Assembly: GCA_934045075.1 (NCBI GenBank)
Contig: OW203737.1
Location: 454,001-518,000, forward strand
Direction: 5' to 3'
Origin: Yponomeuta sedellus
Lineage: Eukaryota; Arthropoda; Insecta; Lepidoptera; Yponomeutidae
DNA length: 64,000 bases
The translations under genes and the position numbers were made by a program. Shown here piece after piece: positions 22,310-32,500 of the stretch. Below the pieces are notes generated by a model, which did not search any database, had not been told where the DNA came from, and saw nothing but the letters and a program-made list of their open reading frames with translations. Numbering within the stretch: the first letter of the stretch is position 1; each line of letters opens with the position of its first letter.

Positions 22310-22475
22310 ACTGAGGTTTCCTCACGGTATTTTCTTTCACAATCCGCGAGTGAACTTCACAAATATGCATAACTTAGTAAACAAAGTCAAAGTCATGCCC
22401 GCTCTGGGAAGCGAACCTGGGTCTCGCTTCCGAGTCTATTGTTCTACCTACTAGGCTATTGCTACTCCGATGTTT
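22310..22475 (-). mobile_element. tRNA-derived SINE C, diverged
   Basis: Minus strand carries a tRNA-like head (GGTAGAACAATAGAC and a B-box resembling GGTTCGCTTCCC), followed by the family body (CATAACTTAGTAAACAAAG; TCACGGTATTTTCTTTCAC in plus). Compare 24905-25242 and 53836-54235. Confidence 0.6.
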
Positions 22476-22479
22476 TCCT

Positions 22480-23137
22480 TAGACTTACTTTATTCATAGG
22501 CTTATTAATAGGCTCATGTCAACCATCAAACATAGGGCAGTTTCACTGTAAAACATCTGTTGTACTTGCTACGTTAGGTACTAAGAAAATGCGTTTAGCT
22601 CTTCATGTACAAGATATAAGGGGTTATTAAAAATGTGCGATTCATAAAACACGCAAATTAAAGCTTAGAGAACTAGAAAAAAAGAGTTACATACCTATAT
22701 CCTAGGGTGCACAGAAATAGTGTATTTTAGAGGTAACTCTAAAGAGAGAACACTAAAGATCACAGTCTTACCGGGAACCCTAGTGGCGTCTCTCCACACA
22801 CAACTAATCGAGCAACAGAGACCGGAGCAATCACCCGGGGGCTACGCTTAGTGGACGCCAGGCCGGGATTCGCGCTCACAATCCCTTCATTATCCAGCTG
22901 ACTGGCGTTGCAACCCCTGACAGATTGCGCTGTCCAGTCCTTATATTCCGTACACCAAATCCTGAACGATTCCAATCGTCAAACTGTCAAATTAATAAAT
23001 AATTTGACAGTTAGACAACAGGAGTTGCTGGGGATTTGTTGCGCTTAATTAGGCCACATTTTGTTATAACAAGCTTAATAATGACTTGCGGTTTGTTAGC
23101 AGCGAAGTGAGTTTAACTGAACTTGGTTTTATTTAAT
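22480..23137. other. Unannotated stretch with a 13-bp palindrome
   Basis: AACTGTCAAATTA (22982-22994) and TAATTTGACAGTT (23000-23012) pair around a 5-nt loop. The minus open frame at 22760-22975 has no recognisable domain. Confidence 0.4.
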
Positions 23138-23318
23138 ACTAGCTGACCCAGCGAACTTCGTACCGCCTGACAGTCGATTCTTTTTTTTTCTATCCATAAG
23201 AACCATCCTCGTACTTCAAGGAATATTCTAAAAAAAAGAATTAGCGAAATTGGTTCAGCTGCTCTCGAGATTTGCGCTTACCAACACATTCAGCGAGTCA
23301 TTTTTATACTATAGATAG
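23138..23318 (+). mobile_element. Dispersed repeat F
   Basis: Starts ACTAGCTGACCCAGCGAACT, includes GTTCAGCTGCTCTCGAGATT, and ends TTTTTATACTATAGATA. Near-identical copies lie at 28469-28650 and 32038-32228, and an inverted fragment at 43733-43790. It is a common lepidopteran repeat end as I remember it; its class is not clear to me. Confidence 0.7.
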
Positions 23319-23414
23319 AATAAGCGTTTATTAGTTAGTATGAGCGTACCAACTATGAAACCACCAGAACTAGCGCAGCGCTTCCACCACCTCTGACCAG
23401 CCCGTCTCCCGCAG

Positions 23415-23589
23415 GTGTGGTTCCAAAACCGGCGGGCGAAGTGGCGAAAGACGGAGAAGTGCTGGGGCCGCAGCACCATCATGGCGGAGTACGGCCTGTA
23501 CGGCGCCATGGTGCGCCATTCGCTGCCCCTGCCTGAGACCATCCTCAAGAGCGCTAAGGAAAATGACGCCGTGGCGCCCTGGCTGCTCG
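23415..23589 (+). CDS. Vsx: Vsx exon: homeodomain end and CVC domain
   Basis: Acceptor CTCCCGCAG precedes GTG TGG TTC. The 175 nt give 58 codons plus one base. It encodes [12 protein letters not shown] and the CVC core through PWLL, ending within the glycine codon at CTCG|GTGAGT. The local GC content is much higher than in the flanking intron. Confidence 0.95.
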
Positions 23590-26500
23590 GTGAGTCAGCT
23601 TATAGCGCCATTCCCCAGCCAGTTTATAGCGTCAGCCCTCCAGGACGAAGGCTTTTTCTCAGAGATATAGTACAGGATTCATAACAACGCATCGCTACAC
23701 AGAATTGTTGATTTCAAACGGAGATTATCAGAACAATTCAGACACTACTGTTTCCTCGTAAAGTTGTCCATTACTGTTAGTGTTTAAAGATAGAGGGAGA
23801 TATATAAATAAATGATTAATTTAGTACATAAAACACACACACGTATACAAATATACAAAGCATCGCAAACCGACACGTAAATATGCAAAGCATTGCAAAA
23901 CAAAAACATTCAAAAATACTGCAAACGCATCAAAAGAAGAAAATAAGATCACCTGTTTTAATTTTACGAAATAGAATAGAGAACTATTTTCCTGCAATCT
24001 GTACTGGAATTTTAGGCGAGTTTCTTTCATAACAAAAGTCGACGTTATCAATTTGGTGACTTTCTACTTTGTTTTGATGACACATCCATTTTTTTCCTCG
24101 TTGGTTATCAACCCTTGTATGTCCCCACTGCTGGGGCACGGGTCTTTGCCCTAGGTTATCGGTAAAAAACGAGGTGGGCATCGCATTAAAAACTAAAAAA
24201 AGCAGAACTCTTAGTTTTAAAACAATGCCCTAAGCACTGCAGCGTCCGTGTCTCTTCACCCATCTAGTGTGAGTGAAAGTGCTACTGGACACGGTATAAA
24301 TAATGTAATTTTTGGAAGTCAGGAACTAATTTACAATAAACTTTTCTTATTTTGTTTTTACCTTCTCAATGTACACATGTAAAGTCTAACTAACTATTAA
24401 GATGTGTATTAGGGCACAGGACGAAGGTCAGTGCAGAGTACCATCCCGATGGTCGAACGAGATCTTTGGGTGAGCGGATGAACCGTTAATAGGCATGGTA
24501 AGGAACCGTGAGAGATAGCATTTCGGGGAAAAGGCCTATACCCAGCAGTGGGCAGCGGTGGGCTGATAATGGCGATTATAGGTAAGGGTTTCAGTCAGTG
24601 GCTAAAGCAGTCACGAAGAAACGAAACAGTGGCGATAAGAAATGTTATTTTGTTTAAGAGTCGAGAGCCGGGCCGCCGGCGGGCCCGTAACTCCCCCCCG
24701 CGCCTCCCCCCACACCCCCGCACCCCGGTGAGTGCCGCTGCCTCACCACCACCTCATGACTATGATGCTGACAATTATAATCCTCAGACATCCTCTTAGC
24801 CTCCCGATTATTATCACAATAATTAGCCCTGTCTCTTGCACTCTTAAACAAAACTAGTAGTATTGGCCTTTTTGCATCTAAGTAATGACAGCGTCCAGTG
24901 GCATCTTCACTCACACTAGATGGGCGAAGGGACCACTCCGACGCTGTGGTGCCTGGGACATGGTTTTAAGATGGTGTAGGCTTGCCCAGCACCTATACCA
25001 TCTTGCTTATTCAGCCTAGCCCACAGGAAATACTAGTCAATACGTGCGGAGCCAACCAAGCCGCGGGTTTCCTCACGATGTTTTCCTTCACAGTTAGCGT
25101 GTGGTATTGCGACTACAAATTCGCAAATGTACGTAACTTTGAAATTGAACAAAGTCATTGGTACATGCCCGCACTCGGGATCGAACCTGGAGCTCTCGCT
25201 TGCCAGTCCATGGTTCTACCCACTGAGCTACCACCGCTTCATAAACCGTAAACATAAACAAAACTAGATTGATTTATTTTGAGCTAGTTAATCATCTTAA
25301 TAATCTATTCTAGTTACAACCAGTGATAGTAGAAATATTTTTTTAGGTTGCAACTCGTTTCTTTAGTAGTATTTTATCACAAATCCCCGGGATGCACGCC
25401 TGGTAATAAAGCCCACTTTTCTCACTCCGAAAATAGCCCGTCCTGTTTAGTGACACGTCTATGGAATGAGCAAAATATTTTTTAGATCTCTGATAGTAGT
25501 AGACATTTTCTCAAATTGATACTCGAGTTGAAAGTTAAAACGTAGTTTCAAATCTATAAACAATTTGAAATTAACGAAAAACATAACTAACTAAAAACTA
25601 TTTTCTTTATCGTGTTTAGTTAAGGTAAATTTATCGAATAAAACTATTATTATTTTGGCACAAGTCGGCTCTGCAATCCTCAAAAGTTGCTTGAAAACTG
25701 CTGTCACTAAAACTATTTTAAGGAAGACATCGAGGAAACAAACAAGTTCGGTTTCCTATCCTCGTAGGTACAATAGAGAACTTATTTACCACACAGAACA
25801 CACACACACACAGTTGGACCGCGGCAGCCCCTTGTTTATCAGACATTGTTTACAACAACGGCACACTCGCGCTATAATTTTTAATCTCGACCAACGAGAT
25901 GCTCATTTTTCATCCAGAAAGGAAAACAACCAACCAACATTGCCTGCGGAAACTAGCCTTTATTGCGCTCGCGATAAGGTGTCTGGTTGGTAAAGAAGTT
26001 GGCTGTCAGCTTATGAGGAGCTCTTTTCACGGGACTCGTTGTTTTATGTTGAAGACGCTCGGGGCTGGCGCGCGGAGGCCTGCACGACCGTCCGTGATAT
26101 GTTTTGTTACAGCCTCTTTGTTTGTTCTTTACATATTTCATAATACAATGAACACCGTTATACGTATATAAAAATGGTGTACTTTATCACGACAACTTAG
26201 TTTAAATATGTATCTAGTTAAGTAGGTGCCAGTAAGATAGTTCAGCAGTACCTAGTATATTTTGTTAATACAAAAATCAATACAATTTGAAAAACTCCAG
26301 CAAAACTAAATTCCAAACTACAATGGACATTAACAATTTGCTACACAATCAAGACGCGTAGCACGGAGCCGTAGCACCGTAGCGCGGCTACGAATTGCTA
26401 CACTTGTAGCAACTACCTACGAAATGTTCTATTGGTATTAGAAGTTCATTGGCATTAACAGGGTAAAGTAATTATAAATCCCAGCATCATAATTCCCGTG

Positions 26501-29500
26501 TTATTTGTTATCATATACTTATTTGGATAGAAGCAGTGAAAAATTTATATTTAATGTCTACTATGCAAAAGCAGGTTTTCCGTATTCCTGGATTCAACAA
26601 AACATATTTGATAGTTTTAAGAGGTCTTCGCCTGTGTGTATCATTTACCAAATACCGATTACTGTTATTAGTTTGCCGTAAAATTGGGTACATAATAAAA
26701 GTATTTTCAAAGAGGTAAACAGAGAAGCCAAAACTTTTGTATTGAGTAAAGCGCTATAACATAATATAAAAAGACACAAATTAATTATGCAAATCTTTAA
26801 TGAAATCAAAGCACAAAGCGTCCACATTATCACGTGGCACCACTGAAACCCCAGCGAAATTACCATACAGTGGTATTATGAAAGCCTTCCCCTTGAAGGC
26901 TGCGGGTGGGGCGCAGTGGGGTGGGGCGGGGCCGCGGGGCGGGGGAGCCAACATGGCGGCTGCATTGTCTCGGCTCTTGATTACCGCGGATTTAAGGGCC
27001 GCCGCAGACGTGTTTACATTTAATTATGTATTTAGAAAGCTGCCGTGGTTTTTAGTTTTCGTTTTGCGCTGGCTAGGAGCTGGCTAGTTTTTGTTTGCAC
27101 TTAGTGTATTTAGTGTAGTTGGGGTTTTATTTTTCTTTAAGAAAAGGAATTAATTTAGTGGTTCAAGTGTTCGTTTTCTTAAATGTGTTTATTTATATAT
27201 AATGTTCTCTTTTAGGTGTTCTGTAAAAATATATTAAGTAGTGAATTTCATTCAAATTCTAACTTTTAGTTAACTTCTAGAATTGACTTAGCTACAACTT
27301 AATTAAATTGTCAATGAATTGATTAATAAATTAATAATACGAAGAATAGTTTACATACCCGATAATTGTAGACTTGACTTGCTGTCAAGATCTTATTGTA
27401 CATATTACCTAAACGCATTTCATTTTTCTGCTCGCCACTTTGCATATCTTGTTACTTATGAGATAGTGAGGTAATGATATCACCTCAAAATCTAAACTAA
27501 TTATACTGAATAGGATAATAAGGCGCCAATTATCTCAATATGGTAGCCGTTGCTAATTACTCCATGCATAAATTGCCATATGCAAACAATACTATTGTTA
27601 AGTTGTTGACTTTGTTTTTATTGAGAAACCCAGTCTTTTTTAAATAGCGCTGAATCCTAACCGAGATACAATTATTTTTAATAGGACTACTCTTACAGAA
27701 CAATACCCTATCCATCTTACGCCAAAGCACTAATTTCGACACAATCGCTCCACAATTTCGCTGATATCCGAGAGTGTCCCCGCCACAGCGAGCCGATGTG
27801 TCCTAATGCACCTCAAGTCGTCCGATTAAGTCCTCGCTTTGACAGCGCCTTTCATCTCACTCTATTGCTGCCATTACTCCATTAGTTGGAGAGAACACGC
27901 TATTAGCAGACACTTGTCCAGAAGACAGGCGAGTGCTTTTGATTGAGACGGCCGCTTTGCTTTGTCCCGCGACTTGCACTTTATCGCAGTCACTGACATA
28001 TTGAATGAGCAGAATTACTTAAATGGATTACTTTAATTGTTCGCGTACCTAGCTGTCCCTGTGAAGTTCTTCTTTGTTACCTTCAAAGAAGAACAAAATG
28101 ATAGCGCTTGAAAGCTTATTGTGACGGCATGGTTAAACTAAATAAGTGCACTTCTAGGCTCTAGCAGTGATTGTTACTTACTGCACTTTTGTGCCCACTA
28201 AATCTTTTACTCTAATTAACCAGACAGCGAAGGCAAAGCAGGTTTATTGTAAAACTATAAAATTCTTTGTAAAAAAAGAAACAAAAACACCGCCTGTCGT
28301 GAAAACGCTCTGGCAATATTAAAAGAGGCGCTTATACAGGGATGAATGTCTTATTGTTGATATCAAAAATTCTATGTTGTCTTACGATACAGCAAAGATC
28401 AAATATTTATAGCAATACAAAGCAGACTAGTTAGTGTAAATTTTGTTGAGTGTCCGATGTTATCTAATACTAGCTGACCCAGCGAACTTCGTACCGCCTA
28501 ACAGTCGATTCTTTATTTTTCTCTCCGTAAGAACCATCCTCGTACTTCAAGGAAGATTCTAAAAGAAGAATTGGGGACATCGGTTCAGCTGCTCTCGAGA
28601 TTTGCGCTTACCAACACATTCAGGGATTCATTTTTATATTACAGAAGATATATATAAAAATCCCGTGTCACAATGTAACAAACATCCAATTTTACGGAAA
28701 CGGCTTCACAGATTTTGATTTTTTTTTGTGTATATCTGGTAGGTGTGAGAATAGGTCGTCGGTTAACTAATGTGGCATAACGACGTTTAGTATGATATAA
28801 ACAGGCTGGCCCCAGTTTTGATATCATATTATACGAAGGCTTCCGACAGTAATAACACTTCGTAGGCTGCTGGCTGTGCTGTAAATATTTCATTCCTTCA
28901 TCATGATACATACTAATAATTTAAGAAAAGTACAGTAGTAACTACATTGATGAAAAAGCAAACCAATCAAGCAATCAAATCAATTTATTTCAACGCAAAG
29001 AATTTACATTCTGTTTGCTGAATGTCAATGTACAACGTAAAATGTAAGCCGCTGCCTTCGGGCCGTATATTGTGGAGAAAAAGGCAGCGGAAATAAAACT
29101 CCACAAACTACACACGCATTACTTTAAAACCGCCCTAATACAAATTCATTAGCCCCACAAGAGATGTATTTGCAGGACGAGCCTGTTCACTGACCGTCCA
29201 TCAGCGTGGGAATGACTAACTGGTCATTAACTGACCGCTCGCGTTAGCGCGTACTATTATCCTGATTCCGCACCGCAGGAGCACAGAAGGATCGTCTGTG
29301 AGAGATACAAGTCAAGCTAGAATCTAAGCATCTTAAACGTCTCTATGGCGCACTGGTGGAGAAAGGTGGCGTGGGGCGAGAGAGGGGGTTGATAGCATGG
29401 TACCTGCACGCCATATTGCACTCTTTTCTCAAGATCAACTATGCGTACTGCACGTTTTTCTCTAAATAGAAAAAGGAACATAATATTCTACGTGTGAATT

Positions 29501-32500
29501 CGACTTTTAAAAAAAGTAACCATTTCGGGATTTAGTTGTATATTAGGTCGGATTGGCAATGACACGGTGTAGTACCTAACGGTCCAGTAACATAGTCAAG
29601 TCGAGCTTTTGACTCGCTCGTTGCTGATTCCTCGCAACATTAGCAAGTTCCTCCATTAGAACAGCCGCACCTCCGCTACATAGTTTGTTATAAATCCACT
29701 TGATTTACTACTTGTGAATACACTGCGCTCCGCAGTTACACTTGAGGCGAATAGTTTCGGGCGACGAATTGGTTGCAAATTACTGTTTCACTCCCTAGTG
29801 GGATGTTCATTAAACATTTAAGTTTCCAGATAAAAATTTATATGCCTAATTTGTATACTTGATGAGTAAATATCAGAAAGAAATATAAACTCCACTACAA
29901 CAGATTAGCTCTGTTTTAAAGTAAATAAAAGAGACACTGACACTAACTAGCATCCATGGACTCAATCATAAGTTTGAGTTCATAAACTTTTGTCTAAAGT
30001 TTATGAACTCAAACTTATGATTTTGTCTAAAGCAAACAATGTATGAATGTTTGTATAGAATGTTGATGACACAGTGAGCTCCTGTTTGACTTTATAGATG
30101 GTATTTAGATGTATCTAGTCGAGTTTTCAATACGAAATTGAAATTAAACTTTGTAATTATATTAGAATGACACATCGTTATTGAAGTTTGCAAATAGATT
30201 TTGTGGAAGCATTAAAAAGAAAGATATTAGTGAGCTTTTTTAAATCACAGAGTTCTATTTGAAACTATAATTAGAACCATTTGAAATCTAAATATGTGTC
30301 ACTGAAATACAAGGTGTTTAAAAATCGCCCGATCTCCAAGCTAGGCATAGGTACTGGACATCGAAAGTACTTCAGTATTGATAAGCCACGGACCATAAGT
30401 GTGGACCGATACTGCGCATGTTTGTGGCAATTTCAAATACCTTTTCTAACAGAGAGCTTTATAGTTATCGAACTTTTTCTTGGGAATTCATGTTAATGAT
30501 TCATAAGAGAATACTAAGATTCCCGTGCCTCTCCACAATAAAGTACATGCTCATAATAAGAAGCCTTGCTTTGCAGTGGAATGCAGATTAATGTCAGATC
30601 GTAAAGCTCCGGAGCACCTAAATTACGTATTCTCTGCCACTTTCTCATTATGATTTAATAGGCACGCGGTAGCCACGAGTGAGGATGTCTCGAACGTACA
30701 TAATTATGTATTTATGCACTCCGCGGGCGCTGCGTGATGTTTACAGCTGAAGCCTGAGCCTGGGCCGCTGCATGTCTAATCCTGGCGGGGGATTTATTGT
30801 CGTTATGAGCTAGAACTTTACGTCGTCAAGAGATTTCACTGGTTAAGTTTAGGTACGTAAGAGAGGTGGTAATGGAGCTGTAGAATGGTCAAGTGGGAGG
30901 TTGTCTATTCGAATCCCAGCATGTACCAATGTCTTTTATAAGTTATGTACGAGTACTTTTGTTAGTAGTAACAATACTACTCGCTAACGGTGAAGGAAAA
31001 CTTCGTGAGGTAAGCTGTGTGTCTGAGGTTGTCAACTACATCAACGTTCAAATACCACTCGCTAAAGGTGAAACCTTAGTGTCTAAGTGTTGACATACAT
31101 CACGCTTGCTATGTACAATGGTCGAACTAGGTATGAAGCTAAGTGTGGAAATCTCAGGGGTAACTAGTGCACCTACAAAAGATACAGTGCATTTTTTCCT
31201 GGTCATATTTAACAGAACATCGACATATTCTCTGTATTATGTCTAATGTAATTATGTAATAAGAATAAAAACCTGATTTTGTTTGGCTCAGCGCAAACAT
31301 GGAATGCCAAATTTACCAGAATCAAGTGCATGTTATTTCGAACAAAATAGATATATAGTGGGATGACGATCTGCGAAAAACTGCAGGCAGATGCTGGATG
31401 CGGCAAGCTGATGACAGGACGCTATGGCGCTCATTAGGGGAGGGCTATGTCCAGCAGTGGACTAATATAGCCTGAAGAAGAAGACGATATCTAGCGAACA
31501 CTTTATTGCACGACCAGAAAAAAAAAGATTACATACAACCATGATCAAGTGTAATTAATAAAATATTTTATGTAGATTGTAATTAATTATACTCTTCGTA
31601 CATAACTACGAAACTATAAGTTAGCCGTTAATCATGCGGTGTCTCGTCTGATTACCATGATGAAGTTTAATTATATAGTTATTTTTCGAGATAAAAAGAG
31701 TATATTGTCTGCTATTACAATCTCTGTGCCACGTGTAAATCCGATTTGCCGTTCTGGTATGCTTGTGTAACAAACATCCACACATACACACAAACTTTTA
31801 CATTTATAATATTAGTACGATACAATAGATAAGATGGACTATATATTTGTTCATTCAAATTGTTATTCAGGCATGCATTTATATAGGTACCTCTGAAATT
31901 ATCATTTTCTATGTTTTTTTGAACATCTACTTCCTTCTCTAATGTATTAGTCCATTTCATCTAAAGGTTGTCTGGAAGAGATTACTTTTAGTGATAAGGC
32001 CTCTTAGGTTAAGTAATATCTATGCATTTTTATGTACAACTAGCTGACCCAGCGAACTTCGTACCGCCTAACAGTCGATTCTTCAATTCTTTTTTATTTT
32101 TCTCTCCGTAAGAACCATCCTCGTTCTTCAAGGAATATTCTAAAAAAGGAATTAGCGAAATCGGTTCAGCTGTTCTCGAGATTTGCGCTTACCAACACAT
32201 TCAGCGATTAATTTTTATATTATAGAATAGTGTTCTTTATCTATCTATACCAAGTTGTTAGCAGTGCCGTATTCGCAGCGCACCAGTTCTTACTCGGCTA
32301 CTTACATATTCAGGACAGCGCGCTGGCTATCACAGCCTCTCGCCAGGGGGAGGCAGAGACGTCGTTCATTATCATTTTATGTCTCAAGTTACGACCGGCC
32401 TCGGCGCGTTTACGAGTGCACACGCAGCGCACAACGTATCAGGATTCAGAAGGATAAAAGAGTGAAACTACACAAATAATACCTAGGCAGATTCTTGTAG

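Noticed and set aside
1..23414. Search for the upstream Vsx homeodomain exons
   Set aside because: No stretch encoding a paired-like homeodomain N-terminal half or octapeptide was found; the GC-rich patches lack suitable frames.
24820..24827. TAATTAGC as a Vsx autoregulatory site
   Set aside because: A single 8-base match in AT-rich DNA is expected by chance in a window of this size; mentioned only as context.
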